A stretch of DNA of 64,000 nt from Bos javanicus (GCF_032452875.1 NC_083885.1:32715925-32779924), one strand, 5' to 3'; positions 44,733 through 56,018 are shown, numbered from the stretch's first letter. Notes: generated by a model from the sequence alone, not told the origin. Numbers and translations are program-made.

Positions 44733-47219
44733 TCAGTTCAGTTCAGTCACTCAGTCATGTCCTACTCCTACTCTCCACTTTCACTTTCATCAAGAGGCTC
44801 TTTAGTTCTTCATCACTTTCTGCCACAAGGGTGGTGTCATCTGCATATCTGAGGTTAATGATATTTCTCCCGGCAATCTTGATTCCAGCTTGTGCTTCCT
44901 CAAGCCCAGCATTTCTCATGATGTACTCTGCATAGAAGTTAAATAAGCAGGGTGACAATATACAACCTTGAGGTACTCCTTTTCCTATCTGGAACCAGTC
45001 TGTTGTTCTATGTCCCGTTCTAACTGTTGCTTCCTGACCTGCATATAGGTTTCTCAAGAGGCAGGTCAGGTGGTCTGGTATTCCCATCTCTTTCAGAATT
45101 TTCCACACTTTATTGTGATCCACACAGTCAAAGGCTTTGGCTTAGTCAATAAAGCAGAAATAGGTGTTTTTCTGAAACTCTCTTCCTTTTTCGATGATCC
45201 AGCGGATGTTGGCAATTTGATCTCTGGTTCCTCTGCCTTTCCTAAAACCAGCTTGAACATCTGGAAGTTCACGGTTCACGTATTGCTGAAGCCTGGCTTA
45301 GAGAACTTTGAGCATTACTTTAATAGCGTGTGAAATGAGTGCAATTGTGTGGTAGTTTGAGCATTCTTTGGCATTGCGTTTCTTTGGGATTGGAATGAAA
45401 ACTGACCTTTTCCACTCCTGTGGCCACTGCTGAGTTTTCCAAAATTGCTGGCATATTCAGTGCAGCACTTTCACAGCATCATCTTTCAGGATTTGAAATA
45501 GCTCAACTGGAATTCCATCACCTCCACTAGCTTTGTTTGTAGTGATGTTTTCTAACGCCCACTTGACTTCACATTCCAGGATGTCTGGCTCTAGGTCAGT
45601 GATCACACCATCGTGATTATCTGGGTCATGAAGCTCTTTTTTGTACAGTTCTTCTGTGTATTCTTGCCACCTCTTAATATCTTCTGCTTGTGTTAGGTAC
45701 ATACCATTTCTGTCCTTTATCAAGCCCATCTTTGCATGAAATCTTCCCTTGGTATCTCTCATTTTTTGAAGAGATCTCTAGTCTTCCCCATTCTGTTGTT
45801 TTCCTCTATTTCTTTGCATTGATGGCTGAGGAAGGCTTTCTTATCTCTCCTTGATATTCTTTGGAACTCTGCATTCAGATGCTTATATCTTTCCTTTTCT
45901 CCTTTACTTTTCATTTCTCTTCTTTCCACAGCTATCTGTAAGGCCTCCTTAGACAGCCATTTGGCCTTTTTGTATTTCTTTTCCATGGGGATGGTCTTGA
46001 TCCCTGTCTCCTGTACAATGTCACGAACCTCTGTCCATAGTTCATCAGGGACTCTGTCTATCAGATCTAGTCCCTTAAATCTATTTCTCACTTCTGCTGT
46101 ATAATCATAAGGGATATGATTTAGGTCATACCTGAATGATCTAGTGGTTTTCCCTACTGTCTTCAATTTAAGTCTGAATTTGGCAATAAGGAGTTCATGA
46201 TCTGAGCCACAGTCAGCTCCCGGTCTTGTTTTTGCCAACTGTATAGAGCTTCTCCATCTTTGGCTGCAAAGAATATAATCCATATGATTTCAGTGTTGAC
46301 CATCTGGTGATGTCCATGTGTAGAGTCTTCTCTTGTTTTGTTGGAAGAAAGTGTTTGCTATGACCAGTGCGTTCTCTTAGCAAAACTCTATTAGCCTTTG
46401 CCCTGCTTCATTCCGTACTCCAAGGCCAAATTTGCCTGTTACTCCAGGTGTTTCTTGACCTCCTCCTTTTGCATTCCAGTCCCCTATAATGAAAAGGACA
46501 TCTTTTTTGGGTGTTAGTTCTAAAAGGTCTTGTAGGTCTTCATAGAACCGTTCAACCTCAGCTTCTTCAGCATTACTGGTTGGGGCATAGACTTGGATTA
46601 TTGTGATATTGAATGGTTTGCCTTGGAAACAAACACAGATCATTCTGTCATTTTTGAGATTGCATCCAAGTACTGCATTTTGGACTCTTTTGTTGACCAT
46701 GATGGCTACTCCATTTCTCCTAAGGGATTCCTGCTCACAGTAGTAGATATAATGGTCATCCGAGTTAAATTCACCCATACCTGTCCATTTTAGTTTGCTG
46801 ATTCCTAGAATATCGATGTTCACTCTTGCCATCTCCTGTTTGACCACTTCCAATTCTCAGTGATTCATGGACCTAACATTTAGGTTCCTATGCAATATTT
46901 CTCTTTACAGCATCGGACCTTGCTTCTATCACCAGTCACATCCACAACTGGGTATTGTTTCTGCCTTGGCTCCATCCCTTCATTCTTTCTGGAGTTATTT
47001 CTCCACTGATCTCCAGTAGCATATTTGGTACCTAACAACCTGGGGAGTTCCTCTTTCAGTATCCTATCATTTTGCCTTTTCATACTGTTCATGGGGCTCT
47101 CAAGGCAAGAATACTGAAGTGGTTTGCCATTCCCTTCTCCAGTGGACCACATCCTGTCAGACCTCTCCACCATGACCCTTCTGTCTTGGGTGGCCCCACA
47201 AGGCATGGCTTAGTTTCAT
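44733..47219 (-). mobile_element. BovB LINE, about 2.5 kb, endonuclease plus RT, internally deleted
   Basis: The longest BovB here. The left end is the 3' terminus (CAGTTCAGTTCAGTCACTCA), but after about 30 bases it jumps at about 44763 into the RT coding region, deleting roughly 0.7 kb of C-terminal coding / 3' sequence. It then runs through RT and endonuclease to the BovB N-terminal coding region near 47206. The right end abuts a Bov SINE fragment. No TSD found. Confidence 0.95.
44755..47206 (-). pseudogene. BovB ORF (endonuclease / reverse transcriptase), dead
   Basis: Read from 47206: an N-terminal part (MPCGATQDRRVMVERSDRMW, ...VDVTGDRSKVRCCKEKYCIG); the EN domain with GISKLKWTGMGEFNSDDHYI and FIIGDWNAKGGG (46377-46853); then GSDHELLIAKFRLKLK and DLIDRVPDELWTEVRDIV (45759-46283); NKASGGDGIPVELFQILKDD (45457-45762); and RT MDHNKVWKILKEMGIPDHLT, GVPQGCILSPCLF and LRYADDTTLVAE (44755-45123). 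In-frame stops include 46377-46379 (after EFC), 46290-46292 (after PDGQH), and breaks just upstream of ARLQQY and within FID-AKAFD. The EN catalytic words and YADD survive, but the thumb / C-terminus is deleted. Encodes no working protein. Confidence 0.94.
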
Positions 47220-47227
47220 TGAGTTAG

Positions 47228-47304
47228 ACCCCGTAGACTATACAGTCCATGGAATTCTCCAGGCCAGAATACTGGAGTGGGTAGCATTTCCCTTCTCCAG
47301 GAAT
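47228..47304 (-). mobile_element. Bov SINE fragment at the BovB 5' edge
   Basis: GTAGACTATACAGTCCATGG, AATTCTCCAGGCCAGAATAC, TGGAGTGGGTAGCATTTCCC: reverse Bov-tA body, no ends. Directly joins BovB and the Tigger element. Confidence 0.85.
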
Positions 47305-47307
47305 TAC

Positions 47308-47765
47308 AAGCATACCTTGGAGATTTTTCAGGTTCAGTTGTGTGGGTCGCACAATAAAGCAAGTATCACAGTAAAAGGAGTCAAACAAATGTTGTTGGTT
47401 TCCCAGTGCTTATAAAAGCTATGTTTACACTATGCTGTTCATGTTTACACTATACTGTAGTGTAAGTGTGTAATAGCATTTTGTCTAAACTAATTATCAT
47501 CTGAGCCTTCATTGCATTGTAGTCAGAATAGCAAAGATCACTAATCACCAATCACTGTCACAAATATAATAATAGTGAAAAAGTTTGAAATATTGTGAGA
47601 CTTGACAGAGTGTTACACAGAGACACAAAGTGAGCAAATGCTATTGGAAAAACGGTGCTGATAGACTTACCCAATGCAAGGTTGACACAAACCTTCAATT
47701 TGTAAAAAGTGCAGCATCTGCAACGCACAGTAAAGTGAAGCACAATAAAGCAAGGTATGCCTGGA
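47308..47765 (-). mobile_element. Tigger1-derived non-autonomous DNA transposon
   Basis: Both terminal regions of Tigger1 are present with the transposase gene deleted: left GCATACCTTGGAGATTTTTC, GGTTTCCCAGTGCTTATAAA, CTATACTGTAGTGTAAGTGT; right GAAAAAGTTTGAAATATTGT, ACCTTCAATTTGTAAAAAGT, AATAAAGCAAGGTATGCCTG. The inverted termini (CAAGCATACCTTGG / CAAGGTATGCCTG) are visible. TA precedes the left end. Mariner/Tc1-superfamily (pogo-like), immobile fossil. Confidence 0.92.
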
Positions 47766-49234
47766 TATGAATGTTAAAATAAAGTCCCATGTTTTCTTCC
47801 CATATTACCATAGATTTTCTTGACCTACCAGATGAATTCTGCCCCCATAGGAGGCTTCTTGGCTTCCATACACTTTAAGGATGCTGGAAGGAATGAACTG
47901 TGCCACTGAGGCTGGTGCAGCCCCCACCAATAGCCTTGCTTTCTAGCCTCACAGCTCAGGAATGCATCCTTATTAAACCAGGCTCAGAAGCTCAATGTGT
48001 CTGCTTTGAGTCACTGAAAATTTTCCTGGAATATGACATCTGCAGTGTTAGGGAGAGCACAACTTTGTTGTGTGGCATTTAAACTTTCAGCAGGATCACA
48101 GAACATCTGTTATTTCAAGTTGGACTTGATTATTTTTTTTTTAACCGCCAGACTTTCAGACCATACAATACCAGCTTTCTTCAAATGTAACTCTTAAGTT
48201 CCTTTTATGGTAAAGTTTAATATGGTGAACATATGGAAGGTCTGAACGTCTGCCAAATGTTTTAAAAGACAAGGTTATAAATACCCCGGCAGCGAGCTTT
48301 GTTCCTTAATGTATGGCTCTGTTACTCAGAGTCAACGTGGAAGATAAATCAGAACATAGAGCTGGCTTGGGCATTAACTTGATATTTCTGGCAAGTGTTC
48401 ATAGTATCTCATGAGAGAGAGAGAGAGAGAGGGAGTAGTGGTTGTTCTGAGGTAACATTAACAAAATGCAAAAAAAAAAATATATATATATATATATAGC
48501 AAAGAGTGAAATTACAGCTTAACTAAAACATGTAAAATGTGAATGCACAGTCCAATTTTCTCACCGGAAAATTGAAGCATGAAGAGTCATCAGGAAGCCC
48601 ATGGGACTGGATACTACACTATTTGCCTCTTTCCTCTAGGCTTGGAATAGATACCTCTTAATTTCCTGGGTAATGGATCCCCCCATCCCACCTCAAGCTC
48701 AGCTCTTCACTAATCCCCATAACTCTATTCTCAAATGACCCTCTGCCCAAATTTGAGCTCATCCCCACCTGACTCAGCTCAAGACCCACCACGATCATTT
48801 CTCTGATTCTGGTCTTTCCCTAGAAATGGGGATTTGCTGACCTGCCCTTGCTCCTCCCAGTGTCTGACATGGCTGGTCCCAGTTGTGGCTGGGCTAACAG
48901 TCAAAAGGGCCCTTACGAACTCCCACAACACAGGATGCACTATGTCAAGCCTGGGCCAAACACATCTTGGAGACGAAGCCTCTCAGGTGAATAAACCTCA
49001 GTATGGCATAAGGAAGGCTCTTTGCATGAACTTTTCAGGTCACTAGGATAATGTTGAATGGTCCATGTCCTTCTCACGTAAGTGCACTTAGTATCCTGAA
49101 TGGTGAAATGTAGCTTCCAATGAGTCCAGAAACGGCCAAGACTGAGTGCATGTATGTGGCAGAATGGGATTAAGGGCAGAAAGCTAAAAAAGGTATCAAG
49201 AGAACTTCACTATTTTTTTCACTTCCTGGTTGAG
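47766..49234. other. About 1.5 kb largely unique sequence
   Basis: No repeat family recognised in 47766-48400 or 48500-49200. A GA run lies at 48413-48432 and A11 then (TA)n at 48470-48498. No exon with supportable boundaries. Confidence 0.45.
48413..48498. repeat. GA run and A/(TA)n run
   Basis: (GA)n at 48413-48432; poly-A 48470-48480 followed by (TA)n 48481-48498. Confidence 0.93.
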
Positions 49235-49385
49235 AGTCATTTGTTCTTTTTTACATACCATCTAAGCCTGAATTTCCACATTTCTAAAATGGGAGTCATA
49301 ACAAACCTGACTTACTTAGAACATTAATATGAGTCTCACATGACATAGAGCCTGAAAAAGCTCAGACGAGCCTAAAAAGTGCTCT
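49235..49385 (+). repeat. Possible MIR, forward
   Basis: GAATTTCCACATTTCTAAAA, TGGGAGTCATAACAAACCTG, ACTTACTTAGAACATTAATA resemble the second half of forward MIR. Confidence 0.5.
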
Positions 49386-50040
49386 CGTGCTTTGTATTTA
49401 TGAGCTGAAGCTTTCTTGTGTAACAAAGAACCTTCAGCTCACAGTGGATTAGAAACACAGTTTCATCTCTCATACGTGATACCTGTTGTCTGTAGGTGTC
49501 TTGGCACTCTGCTCCAAGTGTCTGCTTCACTCCAGGATCTAGGGTATCTCTGCACCCAGAACTGTTTTCTGGTAGCTGAGGGGAAAAAAAAATAGTAGAA
49601 CCCTAGGGAGGTTCTTGAACCTTTGTCTCCAATGTGGCATGTATCAAAGCTGATCATATTTCGTTAGCCAAAGCAAGTCATACTAAGAAACCTAACCCCA
49701 ATTGGGTAGAAAAATATACATATCTCACAGGAAAACAAAAAATCTGCCCAAACTCCCTCGTTTCTGCCTTACCTGTAACCCTTGACCAGCTATGATGAAG
49801 TAGCGTAGAAAGAAGGGACTCATCTGAAATTGAATACATAAGGATGGAATAGAGGATAGGTTTTAAGGAGACAGTTCGAGAGAGGAAAAAGACAATAAGG
49901 AATGAAAAGAGAGTAAAAAAAGAGAATAAAACATCACACACAACACTTCTGTCCCAGAATTTGTGGAGGAGATGTTGTAATTAATAGCACACGATTAGAG
50001 GTGCATTTTTAGTGAAAACAAGGGTTCACACACTTGATCT
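49386..50040. other. Unassigned; possible ancient repeat at start
   Basis: Around 49400-49700 words such as TTGTGTAACAAAGAACC and TAGCCAAAGCAAGTCA recall the repeat class at 6195-6805. The remainder is unassigned. Confidence 0.35.
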
Positions 50041-50044
50041 ATCA

Positions 50045-50425
50045 ACAACTGTGACAACTTACATTAAACTCTGGGTCTCACTGAGCCTTGGTTGTGTGGG
50101 TGCATGCTAAATCACTTCAGTTGTGTCCAGCTCTTTACAACGCTATGGACAATGGCCTGCTAGGCTCCTCTTTCCATCAGTGTTCTCCAGGCAAGAATAC
50201 TGGAGTGGGTTGCCATGCCCTCATCCAGGGGATCTTCCAGACCCAGAGATTGAACCCAAGTCTCTTATATCTCCTGCATTAGGCAGACTGGTTCTTTATC
50301 ACAGGTGCCACCTGGGAAGCCCTGCACCTTGGTTACTTGGCTGTAAAATGAGAGGCAGGTAGCCAAGTGCATCTCATAAATTTCAATGAGATAATTAGAT
50401 ATGGAAGTGTAAATCATAAACCTAC
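50045..50425 (+). repeat. MIR-class repeat, forward, split by a Bov-tA SINE
   Basis: Left AACTCTGGGTCTCACTGAGC; right GGTTACTTGGCTGTAAAATG, AGAGGCAGGTAGCC, TTTCAATGAGATAATTAGAT. The order fits forward MIR when the SINE is removed. Confidence 0.6.
50094..50326 (-). mobile_element. Bov-tA SINE inserted in a MIR
   Basis: Complement from GGGCTTCCCAGGTGGCACCT to the 3' end. TSD CCTTGGTT at 50086-50093 and 50327-50334. Confidence 0.95.
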
Positions 50426-50708
50426 CAGGCAGAAATAAATGTTAAAGCAACATTTGGGGTGGAGAGGGGGCAATTTATTTGGTTTTGCTTATTCTAACAA
50501 CAATCATGATAGAAAGACCCAGTAACAATCATTCTCTCCTCCCACCTACCCCGCCATCGGCCACCAAGTCATCCATACGCATATACAACCTATATTTCCC
50601 TACACAAATGATTTAAAAAATTGAGACCTCCATAAAGATAACAAAAGCATTTGCTGAAAACAGCTGGCAGGTATCATAGTCCTGTTGATAATTACATAGA
50701 TGTAATTT
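50426..50708. other. Unassigned non-coding sequence
   Basis: Nothing recognised. Confidence 0.4.
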
Positions 50709-51600
50709 ACCCTGCTTATTTAACTTCTATGCAGAGTACATCATGAGAAACACTGGACTGGAAGAAACACAAGCTGGAATCAAGATTGCTGGGAGAAATA
50801 TCAATAACCTCAGATATGCAGATGACACCACCCATATGGCAGAAAGTGAAGAGGAACTCAAAAGCCTCTTGATGAAAGTGAAAGTGGAGAGTGAAAAAGT
50901 TGGCTTAAAGCTTAACATTCAAAAAAAGAAGATCATGACATCTGGTCCCATAACTTCATGGGAAATAGATGGGAAACAGTGGAAACAGTGTCAGGCTTTA
51001 TTTTTTTGGACCCTAAAATCAGTGCAGGTGGTGACTGCAGCCATGAAATTAAAAGACGCTTACTCCTTGGAAGGAAAGTTATGACCAACCTAGATAGCAT
51101 ATTCAAAAGCAGAGACATTACTTTGCCAACAAAGGTCCATCTAGTCAAGGCTATGGTTTTTCCAGTAGTCATGTATGGATGTGAGAGTTGGACTGTGAAG
51201 AAGGCTGAGCGCTGAAGAATTGATGCCTTTGAACTGTGGTGTTGGAGAAGACTCTTGAGAGTCCCTTGGACTGCAAAGAGATCCAACCAGTCCATTCTGA
51301 AGGAGATCAGCCCTGGGATTTCTTTGGAAGGAATGATGGTAAAGCTGAAACTCCAGTACTTTGGCCACCTCATGTGAAGAGTTGACTCATTGGAAAAGAC
51401 TCTGATGCTGGGAGGGATTGGGGGCAGGAGGAGAAGGGGATGACAGAGGATGAAATGGCTGGATGGCATCACTGACTCAATGGACATGAGGCTGGGTGAA
51501 CTCTGGGAGTTGGTGATGGACAGGGAGGCCTGGCATGCTGCGATTCACGGGGTCGCAAAGAGTCGGACACAACTGAGCGACTGAACTGAACTGAACTGAA
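50709..51600 (+). mobile_element. BovB LINE, 3' 0.9 kb, 5'-truncated, young-looking
   Basis: Starts in the RT region at CCCTGCTTATTTAACTTCTA; YADD intact at 50815-50826 (LRYADDTTHMAESEEELKS). A frameshift near 50975 divides the frames 50743-51084 and 50958-51215 (GRKVMTNLDSIFKSRDITLP, VMYGCESWTVKKAER). The 3' end has a clean ACTGAACTGAACTGAA tail at 51585-51600. High similarity to 24.2 and 57.0 kb copies. Confidence 0.96.
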
Positions 51601-52106
51601 TTATGGACCATATTCAGTATATGCACATTTCTTTCTGCAGAGCAGATGCGGGGAGGGAAACTCAGAAAACTGGCTGCACAAAGCTCAGGGATTTTTGGTT
51701 GTAAGCAATGGAAACAGAAGCTAAGCTTAAACTAGAAAACTTAACACTTTCTTAAGTTTGAACCTTCCTTCCATAATCAGAAAGGTTGTAGGTATACATG
51801 AACTGAGTCACAGGAGATGAAAAGATGCTGTCACACTTATTATCATCTTCATTACCCTCACCCTCCTTTCACAGTATTTTCCTCTCCCTCCTGTTCTTTC
51901 TCTCCCTACTCCTTCTTCAGCCTCCCTCCCCTCCCAATTCCCTTCCTCCATTACTTTTCTCTGTATCTCCATTTCTATTTATGAGTCTCATTCTCTACTG
52001 TTTCAGTTATGGTTTCTTCCAGGAGCTGGGAAAGTGGTCCTAGTTAGCAATGAACCCATATCCTTAAGTTTATAATGCACAAGGAAAAGTAGGTCTTTTA
52101 CCCTCA
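51601..52106. other. Unassigned; CT-rich stretch
   Basis: 51840-51960 is rich in C and T (CTCCCTCCTGTTCTTTCTCT and similar). TTTTTGGTTGTAAGCAATGG at about 51691 recalls an old mammalian repeat, not delimitable. Confidence 0.4.
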
Positions 52107-52268
52107 TGCTGCTGCTGCTAAGTTGCTTCAGTCGTGTCCAACTCTGTGCAACCCCACAGATGGCTGCCCACTAGGCTCCCCCATCCCTGGGATTCTCCAG
52201 GCAAGAACACTGGAGTGGGTTGCCATTTCCTTCTCCAGTGCATGAAAGTGAAAAGTGAAAGTGAAGTC
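52107..52268 (-). mobile_element. BOV-A2 SINE, reverse, truncated to about one monomer
   Basis: TGCTGCTGCTGCTAAGTTGC (reverse CAG tail), CATCCCTGGGATTCTCCAGG, GTGCATGAAAGTGAAAAGTG, ends at GTGAAGTC where the second monomer should begin. Confidence 0.94.
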
Positions 52269-52686
52269 ATGGAAGAATCTGCTTGAGTCCAATGGTCACC
52301 CTTCTATGCAACTTTGTGGACAGGCAAATGATGTAAGACAACGTGCTTGCAGGAAGCAGCATGCAAGATTATCCCCTGAGAAACAAACAGGGTGGTCCGG
52401 CACAGCTCTCACTGGAACAGGACAGATACAGCAACAGAACCCCCTGAGGGCATCTACTGTTTGTAGCTGTCATTGCTACTGTCCTCCCTATGACTAACAA
52501 GAATGTCTACACTTAACAGTCTTTAATGACTTCAGAGCAGCAACTGTCTACCTTGCCTACACTAATCAATTAATATGAGCTTCCCACCCCAAATCCCCAG
52601 GCTTTGAGGAACCCCAGGTTACAGTCTATCCACACAAAGTTAGGAGAAGCCCATGATACACTTGGCATTGCTATTTGATGATGCCT
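52269..52686. other. Unassigned unique sequence
   Basis: No family or exon recognised. Confidence 0.4.
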
Positions 52687-52699
52687 ACAGAGCAGTACT

Positions 52700-52974
52700 G
52701 GAGAAGGCAATGGCACCCCACTCCAGCACTCTTGTCTGGAAAATCCCATGGACGGAGGAGCCTGGTAGGCTGCAGTCCATGAGGTCTCGAAGAGTCGGAC
52801 ACGACTGATCGACTTCACTTTCACTTTTCACTTTCATGCATTGGAGAAGGAAATGGCAACCAACTCCAGGATTCTTGCCTGAGAATCCCAGGGATGGGAG
52901 AGCCTGGTGGGCTGCCATCTATGGGGTCTCACAGTGTCGGACACAACTGAAGCAACTTAGCAGCAGCAGCAGCA
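52700..52974 (+). mobile_element. BOV-A2 SINE, full length, with TSD
   Basis: GGAGAAGGCAATGGCACCCC monomer, linker CTTTTCACTTTCATGCATTG, second monomer, tail CTTAGCAGCAGCAGCAGC. ACAGAGCAGTACT (52687-52699) / ACAGAGCATTACT (52975-52987), 12 of 13 identical. Confidence 0.96.
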
Positions 52975-52987
52975 ACAGAGCATTACT

Positions 52988-54256
52988 CCTGAAGACTAAT
53001 AAAAAATATCACTTTTTTTTTTCATTTCTCTTCTGCAATTCACTGGAATTACAGAAACAACTATTACAATTTTCTATCTACATTAAAAAATTAAATGCAA
53101 AATGAGTTAGGTTAGAGTGCAAGTGTTATGGTGAGAAAGTTATTTTTAAAATGCATCAGTGGCTCCCACACAGTGGGACCTTAATAAATGTTTAATAATG
53201 GCTATATTAGTTTACATCCTATAATTGTTTCTGCCATTAAAATGCACTTCTACCTTCTAGAGGAAAATGACAAGTGAGAAGGGTTAAGATTTGGAAACAA
53301 TATGCCATTAAGATGATATAAAGAACATTTTTTCCCCAGCCAGAACCAATAGCTCAGGGGTTTGAACTTTTTACTTTCTTATTTCGTCACACATAGATTG
53401 TGTATGTAGAGACTATAGGATTCATCTAGTGGCATCCAGCACTATTTTATTCCTCTCTCTCCTAAGTGTTGTGATTTTGGAATAATCTGTGAGCAAACCA
53501 GTACACCAAACATTTTCAGAATGCCCCCAGCAAACAAATAAAGGTATCAAGTGATGTGGGCAATGCAGAGATGAAAGTGCTGAGAGTTCCTGAGAGTTGG
53601 GAAGGAAAGATTTCTGTTGAATACAAAATATGTTGTAAAATTGTCTGATATGATTATTGTGTGTGTGCTGGTTTTATAAAGCCTGACATTCATACAAAAT
53701 AACAGAAATCATGTTTTGTGAGGCACACTAGCAAGCATCCATTCAAATTAATTAATGCTCCATTTAAAACTTAATCACTTGGTAAGAACAACAAATTCTT
53801 ACACAGTGTATTAGATAATCCATTAAATTCCTCATTCCAAAATATCTAATGTGTCATTGTTTTGTACTAACCTGCAGAGACAAGTAGTCAGCTAGCTCGT
53901 CCCTATCTTTCTTTTGTTCCTATTCTTTTAAAATAGCAACATAACTGACATTTGGAAAAACAAGTGCTAGGAATTATAAATAACCAAAGAAATAAGAAAA
54001 ACTGGGGAGATATTTCACATTTTATCAAGCATTATTTACTACTACCCATCCTTTGAGTTGTTTTTTCCACTAAACTCAGATGTGTGATGTACCCTTCTGT
54101 TTCATTTTATATTATTGCAATCCCTAGAGTAACACATTCCCCTCTTTACTGGCAATTAAACTTTCTGAGCTACTATTCACAAGATATGAAATCAGACTTG
54201 ATCTTCCAGTAGGGAAGATCCTGTGTTTGAAATATTTGATGTGTTTAAAGAACCAT
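52988..54256. other. About 1.3 kb unassigned AT-rich sequence
   Basis: 53160-53215 (CACAGTGGGACCTTAATAAA) may be the end of an old L2/MIR. Otherwise nothing recognised. Confidence 0.4.
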
Positions 54257-54268
54257 AAATAGTTCTTT

Positions 54269-54480
54269 GGGCTTCCCTGGTGGCTCAGTAGTAAAGAATA
54301 TGCCTGCCAGTGCAGGAGGCATAGATAGGTTCAGTGTCTCAATTGGAAAGATCCCCTGGAGAAGGAAATGACAACCCACTCCAGTATTCTTGGCTGGAGA
54401 ATCCCATGGACAGAAGGCTATAGGCCATGGGGTCACAAAAGAGTCGGACGTGACCTAGTAACTAAACAACAACAACAAAA
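54269..54480 (+). mobile_element. Bov-tA SINE, full length, perfect TSD
   Basis: Head GGGCTTCCCTGGTGGCTCAG, body, and end GACGTGACCTAGTAACTAAA with an AACAACAACAAAA tail. The 12-bp TSD AAATAGTTCTTT lies at 54257-54268 and 54481-54492. Confidence 0.97.
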
Positions 54481-54639
54481 AAATAGTTCTTTATATCTGG
54501 TTACATAGATATATCCTATGGGAAAACCCAAATGAACTTTTTCATCATCCAATATGTGTAGGTATCGAAGACAAGAATGATGGACGGCAGCTGGTGTCAG
54601 GGGTTTCCCTCATCATTTCATAATGTTAGCTGTGAGTGA

Positions 54640-54920
54640 ACAATAGAGGATTCTAAGCATTGATGTAATCCAATATGTTTCTTAGAAATATCACTCCGGT
54701 GATTAGCCAATGGACAAGATGGACTAGACAAGATCACTTACAGCATTGAAAGAATGAATATAGGAAGATCAGTAGGGAGAAATTTTGGGAAAGCCCAAAC
54801 CAGGCAGTAGTGGAGCAGACAGGGGATTTGAAATCCATCAAGGAGCAAACACTATTGGACTTATGGGACGATGGAGCATGGGGCTGGGGGATTCAAGTAT
54901 GCTAAAGAAACAATTGGGTA
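54640..54920 (-). repeat. Possible ancient L2-like repeat, reverse
   Basis: AAATATCACTCCGGTGATTA, AGACAAGATCACTTACAGCA, GGCAGTAGTGGAGCAGACAG loosely follow the common old repeat seen at 25690-26330. Confidence 0.35.
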
Positions 54921-55309
54921 GATAGATAGGATCTGGAATTACTTGTTTTCCCATCTCTTGTCAGAAATTCTTAAAAGGTGGTATGATCCCTGAGAAAATA
55001 TATTCATGTGGAAGTTAAGAGAAGCCCACTGAAACCACACTGTTCATGGGAAACCAGGCCACCCAAATTCTTATTAATGGCAAAAGACGGGACCTGGTTA
55101 TAAGCTTTTAAAAAAAAGAAAAGAAGGAAGGAAGATTCCACCTTATTGTTCAAGAAATGTTTAATTATTGGCCCAAATAGAATCACCACTTTAGATTGAG
55201 GGGTGTGGAAGTTACCTATATATTACACTTAGAGTCAAAAAGACAGAACTTAATTTTGAGCAATAGTTATAAGGCTTATAGCCAAAACTTTATGTGATAT
55301 GACTATTAA
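54921..55309. other. Unassigned non-coding sequence
   Basis: An A/G-rich patch lies at about 55108-55133; nothing else recognised. Confidence 0.4.
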
Positions 55310-55382
55310 AGTACATTACATGGGTTTGCATGTTTAAGTCTTGCAACAATTATTTGAGACAGGTACTATTATTAGCTTGACT
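55310..55382 (-). repeat. MIR fragment, reverse
   Basis: TACATTACATGGGTTTGCAT, TTGCAACAATTATTTGAGAC, AGGTACTATTATTAGC. It is followed at 55390-55415 by TGACTGAGTGACTTTCACAT, a short scrap resembling a Bov SINE 3' end. Confidence 0.6.
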
Positions 55383-55415
55383 GGGGTTTGACTGAGTGAC
55401 TTTCACATTCACATT

Positions 55416-55718
55416 AGGGATAAACCAATGAATTGCACATAAAAAATCTTACATCAAAAAAGTGGTTGTGAAGGGATAATTTATCACTGTAAACTCAGAC
55501 TTAAGGTATGACTAAACACGAGTGTGCTAACCTTACGGATGTGAAGTCAGAGGGAAAACAAAGTGACAAAAGATTATTTCTACTTCAAACGTCTAGTTTG
55601 AAAACAGTGATCCAAGAATTTGGCACCTTGGGTTGGGTTTTTGACATGAGAAATTAAGAAATTATTGCAAAATACTCTTTAAAATCATTTTTACTTTATC
55701 ATTTTTCTTTCAAATAGC
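55416..55718. other. Unassigned non-coding sequence
   Basis: Nothing recognised. Confidence 0.4.
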
Positions 55719-55728
55719 AAATTCTTTT

Positions 55729-56008
55729 GGAGAAGGAAATGACAACCCACTCCAATACTCTTGCCTGGAAAATCCCACGGATGGAGGAGACTGGTAGGCT
55801 ACAGTCCATGGAGTCACAAAGAGTCGGACATGACTGAGTGACTTCACTTTCACTTTTCACTCTCATGCATTGGAGAAGGAAACGGCAACCCACTCCAGTG
55901 TTCTTGCCTGGAGAATCCCAGGGACAGAGGAGCCTGGTGGGCTGCTGTCTATGGGGTTGCACAGGGTCAGACACGACTGAAGCAACTTAGCAGCAGCAGC
56001 AACAGCAG
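55729..56008 (+). mobile_element. BOV-A2 SINE, full length
   Basis: GGAGAAGGAAATGACAACCC, linker CACTTTTCACTCTCATGCAT, second monomer, tail TTAGCAGCAGCAGCAACAGC. Flanks AAATTCTTT (55719-55727) / AAGTTCTTT (56010-56018), 8 of 9 identical. Confidence 0.95.
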
Positions 56009-56018
56009 TAAGTTCTTT

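Noticed and set aside
50933..51487. 184-codon minus-strand frame at 50933-51487, the longest open frame in the window
   Set aside because: It is the antisense shadow of the plus-strand BovB 3' coding region; similar antisense frames occur at 15171, 19477 and 24285.
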